DNA of 64,000 nucleotides from Flavisphingopyxis sp963800335 (GTDB lineage: Bacteria; Pseudomonadota; Alphaproteobacteria; Sphingomonadales; Sphingomonadaceae), in contig CAWDAN010000001.1 in the NCBI GenBank assembly GCA_963800335.1, forward strand, positions 558,001 through 622,000, written 5' to 3'. This document shows positions 1-13,308 of this stretch, in pieces. A program made the position numbers and the translations under genes. Every line of letters begins with the position of its first letter. Position 1 is the stretch's first letter. The notes below the pieces were generated by a model. That model searched no databases and was not told the DNA's origin. It saw nothing but the letters and a program-made list of their open reading frames with translations.

Positions 1-471
1 CATCGTGCGCCAGCCGCCGCCGATATTGGGCGGGCATTCGAGCGCGAGTGCGCGCAGCCGGTCGGCGACGCCTTCGAGCATCGCGTAATAGGCGGGCAGC
101 GCTTGCGCATCGGCCTTGGAAAAGCGCGCGAACTCGGCCTGCGTCGCCGCCAGTCCGCCGCCGAGCTTGAGATAATCGCCATCGGGCAGCGGCAGGAAAT
201 TGGCGATCGGCCGCTCGATCACGCGATAGCCATGTCGCTCAAGCGCCATGTCGGCGATCACCCTGGGCTGGAGCAGGCTGACGGTATAGCTGGCGGTCGA
301 GTTGCGGAAACCGGGATGGAATTCCTCGGTCACCGCGGCGCCGCCGACGATCGGTCGTGCCTCGAGGATGCGCACGCTCAGACCCGCCCGCGCGAGATAG
401 AAGGCGCAGACAAGTCCGTTATGCCCGCCACCGACGATGATCGCGTCGGGCGTGCCCGTGTTCCCGGCCAC
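1..471 (-). CDS. FAD-dependent oxidoreductase, phytoene-desaturase/PYROXD2-like (3' end outside window)
   Basis: Only the first 157 codons are present; the gene runs off the left edge. It opens with a GTG start preceded by a GAGGCGG-like ribosome site. The N-terminus holds a dinucleotide-binding fold with GGGHNGL near residue 15, then an ARAGLSV strand and a GGAAVTEE motif, as in FAD-linked amine-oxidase/phytoene-desaturase-type enzymes. The run FHPGFRNSTASYTVSLLQP resembles the PYROXD2/carotenoid-desaturase-like group. The substrate cannot be told from this fragment. It lies 11 bases downstream of the amidohydrolase gene on the same strand, so the two are probably co-transcribed. Confidence 0.85.
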   Translation of the reverse strand, partial: MAGNTGTPDAIIVGGGHNGLVCAFYLARAGLSVRILEARPIVGGAAVTEEFHPGFRNSTASYTVSLLQPRVIADMALERHGYRVIERPIANFLPLPDGDYLKLGGGLAATQAEFARFSKADAQALPAYYAMLEGVADRLRALALECPPNIGGGWRTM

Positions 472-482
472 TGACCGCCGCC

Positions 483-3920
<3,438 letters not shown>

Positions 3921-4033
3921 GGAATTTCCCCTGGGATATGATCTGCGTTTGCCAGCCATAGTGGCAGTCAAAACGAGTCGCGCAAGGAAATTGCGTCTCG
4001 CGCCGACGCACGCGACACGCTACCAAGCGCGCC

Positions 4034-5413
4034 ATGGCAATCAGCGTATTCGAACTGTTCAAGATCGGGGTCGGGCCGTCGAGCTCGCACACCACCGGCC
4101 CGATGGTCGCGGCCGGGCGCTTCGGCGCGTGGCTCGAAGCCAATGGCCTGGGCGAGCGCGTGGCGCACGTCGTCGTCGATTTCTACGGTTCGCTCGCGCT
4201 GACCGGAAAGGGCCATGCATCGGACACCGCGGTCGCCGCCGGGCTCGCCGGCGAGCGCCCCGAAACGACGAGCGGCGAGGCGATCGCAGGCCATTGGGCG
4301 CGCGCCAATGCCGAAGGGCTGTTGCCGCTTATGGGCAGGCGCGATGTCGCCTTCCATCCCGCGCGCGACATCCGTTTCAACACGCGCCAGAAACAGAAAT
4401 ATCACAGCAATGCGATGGCGTTCGAAGCGTTCGACCGCGACGGCGCCAGCCTTGCGCGGCGTGCCTATTATTCGATCGGTGGCGGCTTTGTCGTCAACGA
4501 GGACGAGATCGACGACGCGACCAGCGGCGATGTCACCGACGTGCCCGTGCCGTATGATTTCTGCTCGGGCGCGAAGCTGCTCGCGATCGGTGAGCGCGAG
4601 GGTCTGAGCTTTGCCGACATCGTGATGGCAAACGAACGCGCGCGCGATTCCGATGGCGATATCGAGGCTCGGCTCGACCATATCGCCGCGGCGATGTCGG
4701 CCTCGATCGATCGGGGCTGTTGCGTGCCAGGCATCCTTCCCGGCGGGCTCAACGTCAAACGGCGTGCGCCTCAGATCGCCGACGATCTCGACGAAAAGCG
4801 GCTGCGCCGTGCCAACGATCCGATGGCCGCGATGGACTGGATCAACCTGTGGGCGATGGCGGTCAACGAGGAGAACGCCGCGGGCGGGCAGGTCGTCACC
4901 GCGCCGACCAACGGCGCGGCGGGGATCATCCCCGCGGTGATCCGCCTGTACGAGAAATTCTACGATGGTGACAAAGCGGGCGTGCGCACTTTTCTGCTCA
5001 CCGCCGGTGCGATCGGCGCGCTCTACAAACGCAATGCGAGCATTTCGGGCGCCGAGGTCGGCTGCCAGGGCGAGGTCGGCGTCGCCTGCTCGATGGCCGC
5101 CGCGGGCCTCGCCGCCGCGCTCGGCGCGAGCAATGCGCAGATCGAGAATGCCGCCGAGATCGGCATGGAGCATAATCTCGGCCTGACCTGCGATCCGATC
5201 GGCGGGCTCGTGCAGATCCCGTGCATCGAGCGCAATGCGATGGGCGCGGTCAAGGCGATCGACGCTGCGCGCATCGCGATGATCGGCGACGGCACGCACA
5301 TGGTCAGCCTCGACAAGGTCATCGCGACAATGTTCGCCACCGGGCGCGACATGCGATCGAAGTACAAGGAAACTTCGAAAGGCGGGCTGGCGGTCAGTGT
5401 CGTCGAGTGTTGA
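4034..5413 (+). CDS. sdaA: L-serine ammonia-lyase (L-serine dehydratase), single-chain
   Basis: 459 residues, the usual size for the fused alpha-plus-beta bacterial enzyme that converts L-serine to pyruvate and ammonia with a 4Fe-4S cluster. The N-terminus carries the signature FKIGVGPSSSHTTGP. Cysteines fitting the cluster ligands lie in GAEVGCQGEVGVACSMA and GLTCDPIGG, and the C-terminus has QIPCIERNAMGA. The start follows from alignment with the family N-terminus; no strong ribosome site is visible before it. It is divergent from the amidohydrolase and 19 bases upstream of adhC on the same strand, so it may be co-transcribed with the formaldehyde genes. Confidence 0.96.
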   Translation: MAISVFELFKIGVGPSSSHTTGPMVAAGRFGAWLEANGLGERVAHVVVDFYGSLALTGKGHASDTAVAAGLAGERPETTSGEAIAGHWARANAEGLLPLMGRRDVAFHPARDIRFNTRQKQKYHSNAMAFEAFDRDGASLARRAYYSIGGGFVVNEDEIDDATSGDVTDVPVPYDFCSGAKLLAIGEREGLSFADIVMANERARDSDGDIEARLDHIAAAMSASIDRGCCVPGILPGGLNVKRRAPQIADDLDEKRLRRANDPMAAMDWINLWAMAVNEENAAGGQVVTAPTNGAAGIIPAVIRLYEKFYDGDKAGVRTFLLTAGAIGALYKRNASISGAEVGCQGEVGVACSMAAAGLAAALGASNAQIENAAEIGMEHNLGLTCDPIGGLVQIPCIERNAMGAVKAIDAARIAMIGDGTHMVSLDKVIATMFATGRDMRSKYKETSKGGLAVSVVEC

Positions 5414-5432
5414 AACTGGAGTATAAAATCTC

Positions 5433-6539
<1,107 letters not shown>

Positions 6540-6553
6540 AGAAGGAAGCGCCA

Positions 6554-6931
6554 ATGTTCAGCCATATGATGGTCGGATCGAACGACATCGATCGTTCGAA
6601 AAAATTCTACGACGCGATTTTCGCAGCCATGGGAGCCAAGGCCGGGGTGATCGATCCCAAGGGCCGGATCGCCTATCGCCACAACGGCGCATCGTTCCTC
6701 GTCACCCCGCCGATCGACGGCAAGCCCGCGACGCACGGCAATGGCTGTACGATCGGTTTCGCGATGGAGCCCGAACAGGCCGACGCGTGGGAAAAAGCCG
6801 GCGTCGCCAATGGGGGCACCGCGATCGAGGATCCGCCGGGCATTCGCGAAGGGGGCGGCGTTCAGCTGTATCTCGCCTATCTGCGCGATCCCGACGGCAA
6901 CAAATTGTGCGCCCTCAAACGGGTCGCGTGA
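6554..6931 (+). CDS. VOC (glyoxalase-fold) family protein
   Basis: 125 residues. The N-terminus MFSHMMVGSNDIDRSKKFYD and the end YLRDPDGNKLCAL are typical of vicinal-oxygen-chelate proteins. A GAAG-type ribosome site precedes the ATG, which lies 14 bases after the adhC stop. A VOC protein at this position is common in alphaproteobacterial glutathione-dependent formaldehyde operons, where it may act on a glutathione adduct. That role is inferred from context; the substrate is not known from sequence. Confidence 0.9.
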   Translation: MFSHMMVGSNDIDRSKKFYDAIFAAMGAKAGVIDPKGRIAYRHNGASFLVTPPIDGKPATHGNGCTIGFAMEPEQADAWEKAGVANGGTAIEDPPGIREGGGVQLYLAYLRDPDGNKLCALKRVA

Positions 6932-6959
6932 TCGCGCTTCGGGCACGATCGACGCGCCG

Positions 6960-8219
6960 ATGATCGCTGGCCTCGAACCGTGGACCGACCATGCGGTCCG
7001 CCTTGGCGCGGGGCTGGCGATCGGCGCGCTCGTGGGGGTCGAACGCGGTTTCAGCCTGCGCGGCGAGCGCGACGGGACGCGGGTAGCAGGGATCCGGACC
7101 TTCACGCTGATCGGGCTTGTCGGTGCGCTCATCGGCCTGATCGGGACAGCGCAGCCGATTGTTGCAGGCGTCCTTGCCGCTGGCATCGTCGCGGCGTTGG
7201 CATTCGCCTATGCGCCCCAGCTCAAGGCGCGCGTCGATGCCACCAGCCCGGTCGCCGCGGCCGCGACGATAGCGGCTGGCTTTCTTGCCGGGAACGGGGA
7301 GATCGGGCTGGCGCTCGCCACCGGCGCAATCGTTGTCGTCATCCTCGCGCTCCGCGCGGACCTGCACGGTTTCGTCGATCGGCTCGATGAAAAGGATGTA
7401 CGCGCGCTCGCGCGTTTCGCGGTGATTGCTCTGGCGGTACTGCCGTTCCTGCCCAATCGCGACATGGGCCCCTACGACGCCTGGAACCCGGCGCATCTAT
7501 GGTGGGTCGTGATCCTCGTGACGGGTTTTTCGTTCATCGGTTATGTCGCCAATCGCGTCTTCGGTGCCAAGCGCGGGACGATCGCGACCGCGGTCATCGG
7601 CGGCGCCTACAGCTCGACCGCAGTGACCCAGTCGCTCGCGCAGCGGCTGGGCGCGGGCGAGGGCGGTAGCGCCGAGCCAGCGGGCATCGCGCTGGCGACT
7701 GCGGTCATGTATCTGCGCGTCATTGTCCTCGTCGCCGTGCTCGCGCCGCGCCTGTTGCTGCCCTTCGCGATCGTCATTTCGCCCGCGCTCGTCGTCGCAT
7801 GGATCGCGGGCATCTGGCTCTATCGTCGCGCCGAAAAGAGCGAAGGCGGTGTCCCTCCCGGCAATCCGATCGCGCTCGTTCCCGCGCTTGGCTTTCTGGC
7901 GTTCGTCGCGATCGCCGCGGTCGGCGCACGCTGGGCCGAAAGCCAGTTCGGCGAACAGGGGATCGCGCTGCTGCTGTTCCTGATGGGATCGATGGATGTC
8001 GATGCCTCGATCGTCACTGCGGGCGGATTGCGCCCCGAAGCGATCGGTGCGGTGCTGGCGGCAATTGCGATCGGCGGTACGGTGGTCGCCAACATGGTGG
8101 TCAAGATCGGTGTGACGATGGCCTATGCGCGTGGCAAGGGACGTAGTGCGGCGATCGCGTTGACGGTAAGCACATTGGTACTGATCGCCAGCCTGGCGGT
8201 CGGCTGGACGCAATTATGA
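6960..8219 (+). CDS. MgtC/SapB family integral membrane protein with DUF4010
   Basis: 419 residues, almost entirely hydrophobic helices. The N-terminal part has the MgtC/SapB-type pattern IGALVGVERGF followed by GIRTFTLIGLVGAL; the C-terminal part matches DUF4010 membrane proteins (SSTAVTQSLAQR, then ASIVTAGG). The start is the ATG giving MIAGLEPWTDHAVRLGAGL; no strong ribosome site is seen. The stop codon overlaps the first ATG of fghA (ATGA), so the two are probably translationally coupled. Its place between adhC and fghA is unusual for an MgtC-like protein and its role there is unknown. Confidence 0.88.
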   Translation: MIAGLEPWTDHAVRLGAGLAIGALVGVERGFSLRGERDGTRVAGIRTFTLIGLVGALIGLIGTAQPIVAGVLAAGIVAALAFAYAPQLKARVDATSPVAAAATIAAGFLAGNGEIGLALATGAIVVVILALRADLHGFVDRLDEKDVRALARFAVIALAVLPFLPNRDMGPYDAWNPAHLWWVVILVTGFSFIGYVANRVFGAKRGTIATAVIGGAYSSTAVTQSLAQRLGAGEGGSAEPAGIALATAVMYLRVIVLVAVLAPRLLLPFAIVISPALVVAWIAGIWLYRRAEKSEGGVPPGNPIALVPALGFLAFVAIAAVGARWAESQFGEQGIALLLFLMGSMDVDASIVTAGGLRPEAIGAVLAAIAIGGTVVANMVVKIGVTMAYARGKGRSAAIALTVSTLVLIASLAVGWTQL

Positions 8220-8230
8220 CGGAGCGCCAA

Positions 8231-9070
8231 ATGACGATCGAAACGCTGAGCGAGACGAAGTGTCACGGGGGGATCCAGGGCGTCTATCGTCACGACAGCA
8301 AGGCTACGGGAACGCCGATGACCTTGTCGGTGTTCGTTCCGGTGCATCGGCCTGCGCACAAGCTTCCGGTGATCACCTATCTCTCCGGCCTCACCTGCGA
8401 CCATTCAAACGTCACCGAAAAGGGCGAGTTTCGCGCAGCATGCGCGCAACACGGTATCGTCTTCGTCGCCCCAGACACCAGCCCACGCGGCGTCGGCGTG
8501 GCCGATGCCGACGCGTACGACCTCGGCCAGGGCGCGGGCTTCTACGTCGATGCGACCGAGCCGCCCTGGTCACAGCATTTCCGCATGCGCAGCTATATCG
8601 AGGACGAACTGCCCGCGCTGATCGCGGCGCATTTTCCCGTCGATGGCGCGCGGCAATCGATCATGGGCCATTCGATGGGCGGGCACGGCGCGCTGACGAT
8701 CGGCCTGCGCAATCCCGGTCACTATCGCTCGATCAGCGCGCTCGCGCCGATCGTCGCGCCGTCGCAGGTTCCCTGGGGACACAAGGCGCTCGGCGCCTAT
8801 CTCGGCGACGATCGCGATGCCTGGCGCGCGTATGACGCGGTTGCCTTGATCGAAGACGGGGCGCGGGTGGACGAGTTGTTGGTCGACCAGGGCAGCGCCG
8901 ACCAGTTCCTTGACGAGCAGCTGCGTCCCGAACTGTTGAATAAGGCGTGCGAAGAGGCGGGAATCGCACTGACGCTCAACCTGCGCAAAGGCTATGACCA
9001 TAGCTACTATTTCATCTCGACCTTCATGGCCGAGCATGTTGCCTGGCACGCGGCGAGACTGACGGGCTGA
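8231..9070 (+). CDS. fghA: S-formylglutathione hydrolase
   Basis: About 279 residues. It hydrolyses S-formylglutathione to formate and glutathione, completing the pathway begun by AdhC. Esterase-D family features are clear: TKCHGGIQGVYRHDS at the N-terminus, nucleophile serine in GHSMGGHGAL, the aspartate region LVDQGSADQFL and the catalytic histidine in KGYDHSYYFI. An in-frame ATG 15 bases upstream overlaps the previous stop, but only this ATG has GGAG six bases before it, so I prefer it. Cytoplasmic. Confidence 0.95.
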   Translation: MTIETLSETKCHGGIQGVYRHDSKATGTPMTLSVFVPVHRPAHKLPVITYLSGLTCDHSNVTEKGEFRAACAQHGIVFVAPDTSPRGVGVADADAYDLGQGAGFYVDATEPPWSQHFRMRSYIEDELPALIAAHFPVDGARQSIMGHSMGGHGALTIGLRNPGHYRSISALAPIVAPSQVPWGHKALGAYLGDDRDAWRAYDAVALIEDGARVDELLVDQGSADQFLDEQLRPELLNKACEEAGIALTLNLRKGYDHSYYFISTFMAEHVAWHAARLTG

Positions 9071-9078
9071 GCGGCGCG

Positions 9079-9108
9079 AAAAAAAAGGCGGCGGATCGCT
9101 CCGCCGCC
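9079..9108 (-). terminator. Rho-independent terminator of the glycine-zipper gene
   Basis: Read on the minus strand, the stem GGCGGCGGA with a four-base loop and its perfect complement is followed by eight T residues. It sits 23 bases beyond the stop of the minus-strand gene. On the plus strand the hairpin follows fghA but has no T tract, so termination is mainly for the leftward gene. Confidence 0.85.
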
Positions 9109-9130
9109 CAGCTTGCCATTCGTAAAGAGC

Positions 9131-10057
9131 TTATTTGCGATAAACTCTCTTACCCTTGCTGATCACGCGTTTTTTTGGCGCTGCATAGGTTCTCTGGAGT
9201 TGCTTGGACGGCTGCGTGTAAACCGTCTCATATTCTGTCGTGACCGTTTCGTAGGCCTGCTGACATCCGCATCCGCTTTCCACGATCACGGTCGTCACCA
9301 CCGGCGCCGATGCGTAATAATATGCGGGATAGGCATAGGCATAGCCGCGGGCCGGATAGCCGTAGCCGCGTGGCATGGTGGGCCGCCGCTCTCCATACCA
9401 GACATTGCCACGACCACGATAATTTGCGCGCCACGCCTCGCAGCGCTGGCGGTCGGCAGCATTGCCAATCGCTGAGCCAGCGACGGCGCCTACGCCGGCC
9501 CCGATGATCGTGCCCTCGGTACGTTTTCCGCGCCCGGCGATCCGATTGCCTGCTACGCCCCCGATCAGGCCGCCGACGACCGCACCGCCGACGGTTGCGT
9601 CGTGCCCGCAGAGGTGCTCCATCTCGCGCGGATCATAGCCGCTTTGCTCGTAGCTCCGCGAATAGCGATAGTCGTCCGCCTGACCACGATAGACGTTCTG
9701 ATCGTAATAGACGTCCTCGCCTGCCGCGCGTTCGTCGCCATAGGGTTTATAATAGCGATCGCGATCGTCGTAGGCATAAGGTGTATCGGGCCGGTATGTG
9801 CCGCGAAAAGTACCGTTATACGACGTGCCATCGGGCGCCCATTCGCCTTCCCAACTGCCCGTCCAACGCTCGCGATAGTCGGCCTCGGTGATCTGGCGAT
9901 CGTCGCGACTGGTGTAGACGCGCGCATCGACGGGCGGTGCCTGACCATAATCGACCCCGCGCTGAACAACCACAACGCGCGGCGAATCGTCTGCGCGGAC
10001 GGGATTGGTCCACAGCACGACAACGGCGGCAACTCCCAGCAACAAAAGGCTTCGCAT
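9131..10057 (-). CDS. Exported glycine-zipper (2TM) protein
   Basis: 308 residues with an N-terminal signal peptide (MRSLLLLGVAAVVVLWTNPVRA, cut near ADD). The middle is rich in Tyr, Asp and Arg, including a run of YDDRDRYY-like sequence and the segment TGSWEGEWAPDG. A glycine-zipper domain follows (GGAVVGGLIGGVAGNRIAG, then GAGVGAVAGSAIG), as in Rick_17kDa/OmpA-like outer-membrane-associated proteins. The C-terminus is Tyr-rich and basic, ending in KRVYRK. Probably periplasmic or outer-membrane associated; function unknown. It is monocistronic with its own terminator. Confidence 0.82.
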   Translation of the reverse strand: MRSLLLLGVAAVVVLWTNPVRADDSPRVVVVQRGVDYGQAPPVDARVYTSRDDRQITEADYRERWTGSWEGEWAPDGTSYNGTFRGTYRPDTPYAYDDRDRYYKPYGDERAAGEDVYYDQNVYRGQADDYRYSRSYEQSGYDPREMEHLCGHDATVGGAVVGGLIGGVAGNRIAGRGKRTEGTIIGAGVGAVAGSAIGNAADRQRCEAWRANYRGRGNVWYGERRPTMPRGYGYPARGYAYAYPAYYYASAPVVTTVIVESGCGCQQAYETVTTEYETVYTQPSKQLQRTYAAPKKRVISKGKRVYRK

Positions 10058-10177
10058 GGTTAATCCCCTGTCCGGAGGCGCTTCCAGGCGAACTGGACGG
10101 CGCGATTGGTTAACGCCGCGTTTATCAAAAAAATCGTTTCGAGGCGAGCGCTTCGCGCCCGAGAGTCCCGATTCGGG

Positions 10178-10684
10178 TCAACCGAGCCGGTCGGCGATGC
10201 GTGCAACGAGGCGTTCGAGGCCGGTCGCATCCCCGGCGTCGAAGCGACCGGGTTCGGGACTGTCGAGATCGAGCACTGCGACGAGCCGGCCATTGGTGAC
10301 GACGGGCACGACGAGCTCGGCGCGGCTTTCGGCGTCGCAGGCGATGTGACCGGCGAAGCTGTGCACGTCGTCGACCAGCTGGGTGGCATGTTCGGCAGCC
10401 GCGGTTCCGCAGACCCCCCTGCCGAGCGGAATGCGGATGCACGCGGCCTTGCCCTGGAACGGGCCGAGGACGAGTTCGCCGTCACTCCCGTTTCCGCTGT
10501 TTGGGCCGACCATCCGATAGAAACCGGCCCAGTTGAGCCGTGGCACCAGTTGCCAGATCAGCGCCGAGACGTTGGCCATATTGGCGATGGCGTCGCTTTC
10601 GCCCGCGGTCAGCGCATCGGCTGCATCGGCGAGTTCGGCATAGAAAGTGCTGCGGTCTTCGGTATCGATGGCAAAGTCGAACAT
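10178..10684 (-). CDS. msrC: Free methionine-(R)-sulfoxide reductase, GAF-domain type
   Basis: 168 residues, matching the fRMsr (YebR/MsrC) family in length and motifs: NWAGFYRMV, LGPFQGKAACIRIPLGRGVCG with two of the conserved redox cysteines, and DVHSFAGHIACDAESRAELVVP with the third. It reduces free Met-R-sulfoxide using thioredoxin. An in-frame ATG six bases upstream would abut the AGGA ribosome site directly, so the second ATG, six bases from AGGA, is chosen. It lies on the same strand as arfB, 46 bases downstream. Confidence 0.93.
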   Translation of the reverse strand: MFDFAIDTEDRSTFYAELADAADALTAGESDAIANMANVSALIWQLVPRLNWAGFYRMVGPNSGNGSDGELVLGPFQGKAACIRIPLGRGVCGTAAAEHATQLVDDVHSFAGHIACDAESRAELVVPVVTNGRLVAVLDLDSPEPGRFDAGDATGLERLVARIADRLG

Positions 10685-10730
10685 GGTCATTCCTAGTATA
10701 TTGGGGGTCCTAGATGGGGCGGCGCGCGCG

Positions 10731-11132
10731 TTAGTCCAGCCGGACCTTGCCACGCCCGGATTTGACCGTCGCCCGCTTTTTCTTGCTGTCGACGCGGCGT
10801 GCCTTGGCGGCGCGGCTGACCTTGGTCTTGCGGCGGACTGCAGGGCGGACATGCGCCTTGGCGATCAGCGCCTGGGCACGCGCGCGGGCATCCTCGCGGT
10901 TCGATTCCTGGCTGCGATAGCGGCGCGCGGTGATGATCAGCTCGCCCTGGCTCGTCAGTTTCGACCCGGCGAGCGTCTTGAGCCGTTGATAGACCGCGGG
11001 TGAAAGCCCCAGCGAGAACACCGCGACGCGCAGCTGGCACGCGGTGGCGACCTTGTTGACGTTCTGCCCGCCGGGGCCCGACGCGGCGAGGAAGCTCTCG
11101 CTGCAGGCGCTGTCAGGGAGGCGGTACGTCAT
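10731..11132 (-). CDS. arfB: Alternative ribosome-rescue factor, peptidyl-tRNA hydrolase ArfB
   Basis: 133 residues. The N-terminal domain has the release-factor motif ASGPGGQNVNK with the catalytic GGQ, and the C-terminal tail is highly basic (KARRVDSKKKRATVKSG), the feature by which ArfB/YaeJ senses an empty mRNA channel on stalled ribosomes. Length is typical. The start overlaps the end of the upstream pseudouridine synthase gene by 20 bases, suggesting coupled translation in an arfB/rluA-type operon. Confidence 0.94.
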   Translation of the reverse strand: MTYRLPDSACSESFLAASGPGGQNVNKVATACQLRVAVFSLGLSPAVYQRLKTLAGSKLTSQGELIITARRYRSQESNREDARARAQALIAKAHVRPAVRRKTKVSRAAKARRVDSKKKRATVKSGRGKVRLD

Positions 11133-11790
11133 CGTCGGCAAATCCGGCGTTGATGAAGGTTGCGGGCAAGGGCGCACGTGCTTCGACCGGCGGCTTGCCG
11201 TCGCGCGACACGCGGATCCATTCGCTGTGCAGCAGCATGATGCCGTTCTTGCCCAGCGTGCCGCTGCCGTAGACCGGATCGCCGACGACGGGGACACCGA
11301 GGCCCTCTGCGGCATGGACGCGGATCTGATGCGTGCGACCGGTTTCCGGCGTGAAGGCGACAAGCGCGCGATTGTCGAGGACGCGCAGCAGCATCCAGTG
11401 CGTCACCGCTGCCTTGCCCGCCGGATCGCCGACCATCCGCCAGCCGTCTTCGCGCGTCGAGACCTTGCCCAGTGGAATGTCGATCGTGCCACTATCGCCG
11501 CTCGGAATGCCGTCGAGGACGGCGACATAGCGCTTGGCGACGCGTCGTTCCTCGAAGGCGCGCTGGAAACGTTTCATCGCCTTGGGGTTGCGCGACAGGA
11601 GCAGGCAGCCCGAGGTGTCGCGGTCGAGCCGGTGGACCGCATTGGGCCAGCGATGGAAGCCGAACGACAGCATCTCGCGATAATTCTCGATGCTCATGCC
11701 GCCATTGACCGGCGGCGTGACGGGCAGGCCGGCCGGCTTGTCGAGGATGATCGCCTCGCCATCGATGAACAGGACACGGTCGGAAAGCAT
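11113..11790 (-). CDS. RluA-family pseudouridine synthase
   Basis: 225 residues with a single catalytic domain and no S4 domain. The catalytic aspartate lies in VHRLDRDTSGCLLL; other family motifs are ILDKPAGLPVTPP, KRYVAVLDG and FTPETGRTHQIRVH. It isomerises uridine in rRNA or tRNA; the target position cannot be read from sequence. It overlaps arfB downstream. A second, longer member of the family occurs at 38.8-40 kb. Confidence 0.93.
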   Translation of the reverse strand: MLSDRVLFIDGEAIILDKPAGLPVTPPVNGGMSIENYREMLSFGFHRWPNAVHRLDRDTSGCLLLSRNPKAMKRFQRAFEERRVAKRYVAVLDGIPSGDSGTIDIPLGKVSTREDGWRMVGDPAGKAAVTHWMLLRVLDNRALVAFTPETGRTHQIRVHAAEGLGVPVVGDPVYGSGTLGKNGIMLLHSEWIRVSRDGKPPVEARAPLPATFINAGFADDDVPPP

Positions 11791-11913
11791 GGCGCTCCTC
11801 TGGCAGGAACGCGGCCCGATGGGAAGGGTCGACGGTGTGTTTACGCAATCGTCAGACCTGATCGCCTAGGCGTGTCGTGAGATCCATTTCGAGTTTGCGG
11901 AAGACACCCGACG

Positions 11914-13308
11914 ATGCGCCTGGCCCACGAAAGCTTTACCGATTCCGCTGCCAAGCCAATGATATCGCGCGCCGAAATTCTCGGTGCGTTCAGCTACGCG
12001 CTCGATATCACCGAAGGCCAGCCCGAGGGGCATTGCGTCCGCGCATGCTGGATCGCGTGCCAGTTCGCGCAGGAGCTCGGCTTGCCCGATGAGGCATTTG
12101 CCGACCTCTATTACGCGGTGCTGCTCAAGGATCTCGGCTGCAGCAGCAATGCTGCGCGGATCTGCGAACTTTACCAGACCGACGATCGCAGCTTCAAACG
12201 CGACTTCAAGTTCGTCACCGGCGACCTTGGCGCTGTTCTCAGGTTCGTCTTTTCGCATACCGGGACCCATGCGGGGCTGATCAAGCGCCCGCTCGCGATC
12301 CTCGACATCTTGCGCAACGGACCCGAATATTCGCGCCAGCTGATCGAGACGCGCTGCACGCGTGGTGCCGATATCGCCAAGAAGCTGCGCTTTTCCGACG
12401 CGGTCGCCGACGGTATCCGCTCGCTCGACGAACATTGGGACGGTTCGGGCAAGCCGCTCGGCATCGCCGGTGATGCGATCCCGCTGTACGCGCGCATCGC
12501 GCTGCTCGCGCAGGTCGCCGATGTCTTCCATTACGATGGCGGACCGGAAATCGCGCTGCGTGAAATCGTCTCGCACGGCGGGACCTGGTTCGATCCCGCA
12601 CTCGTCACGCTGTTCGAAAAGATCCAGGCGCGCCCGGGCTTCTGGGAGGCGCTGTCGGCCGACGATATCGAGCTCAGGGTTTTTGCACTCGAACCCGCGA
12701 ACGCGACGGTCGAAATCGACGAGGACTATCTTGACGATATCGCCGCCGCCTTCGGTGAGGTCGTCGATGCGAAAAGCCCCTATACGGCGGGCCATAGCGG
12801 TCGCGTCGCCGACTATGCGCTGCGCCTCGCGATCGCGCTCGATTACCCGCAAGAAAAGCGCCGCTGGCTGGTCCGCGGTGCCTTGCTCCACGACATCGGC
12901 AAGCTCGGCGTCAGCAACACGATCCTCGACAAGCCGGCCAGGCTCGACGACGACGAATGGATCGTGATGCGCGATCATGCCGCCCATACGCAGACGATCC
13001 TGGGGCGGATATCGGCGTTCGACGACATGGCACCGATTTCCGCGGCCCATCACGAGCGGCTCGACGGCAAGGGCTATCCACTGGGTCTCGACGAGCACGC
13101 AATCAGCCTTGAAACCCGCATCATCACGACGTGTGATTTCTACGACGCGCTGACCGCCGACCGACCGTATCGCAAGGCGATGACGCCCGAAAAGGCGCTG
13201 TCGATCATGGCGAGCGAGGTCGGCAAGGCGATCGACCGGAGCTGTTTCGAAGCGCTGACTGCGGTTGTTGCGGGATCGGCCGCGGCCGAGGCCGCTGTCA
13301 GCAGCTAG
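11914..13308 (+). CDS. Tandem HD-domain phosphohydrolase with C-terminal HD-GYP-like domain
   Basis: 464 residues with two related HD modules. The N-terminal one looks degenerate: LLKDLG at about residue 70 replaces the HD pair, and HWDGSGKP at about residue 174 replaces GYP. The C-terminal module keeps GALLHDIGKLG near residue 325 and HHERLDGKGYP near residue 380, the core of cyclic-di-GMP-type HD-GYP phosphodiesterases. There is no receiver or membrane segment. It ends four bases into the convergent pirin gene. It probably degrades a signalling nucleotide, with the first module regulatory; that division of labour is inference. Confidence 0.85.
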   Translation: MRLAHESFTDSAAKPMISRAEILGAFSYALDITEGQPEGHCVRACWIACQFAQELGLPDEAFADLYYAVLLKDLGCSSNAARICELYQTDDRSFKRDFKFVTGDLGAVLRFVFSHTGTHAGLIKRPLAILDILRNGPEYSRQLIETRCTRGADIAKKLRFSDAVADGIRSLDEHWDGSGKPLGIAGDAIPLYARIALLAQVADVFHYDGGPEIALREIVSHGGTWFDPALVTLFEKIQARPGFWEALSADDIELRVFALEPANATVEIDEDYLDDIAAAFGEVVDAKSPYTAGHSGRVADYALRLAIALDYPQEKRRWLVRGALLHDIGKLGVSNTILDKPARLDDDEWIVMRDHAAHTQTILGRISAFDDMAPISAAHHERLDGKGYPLGLDEHAISLETRIITTCDFYDALTADRPYRKAMTPEKALSIMASEVGKAIDRSCFEALTAVVAGSAAAEAAVSS

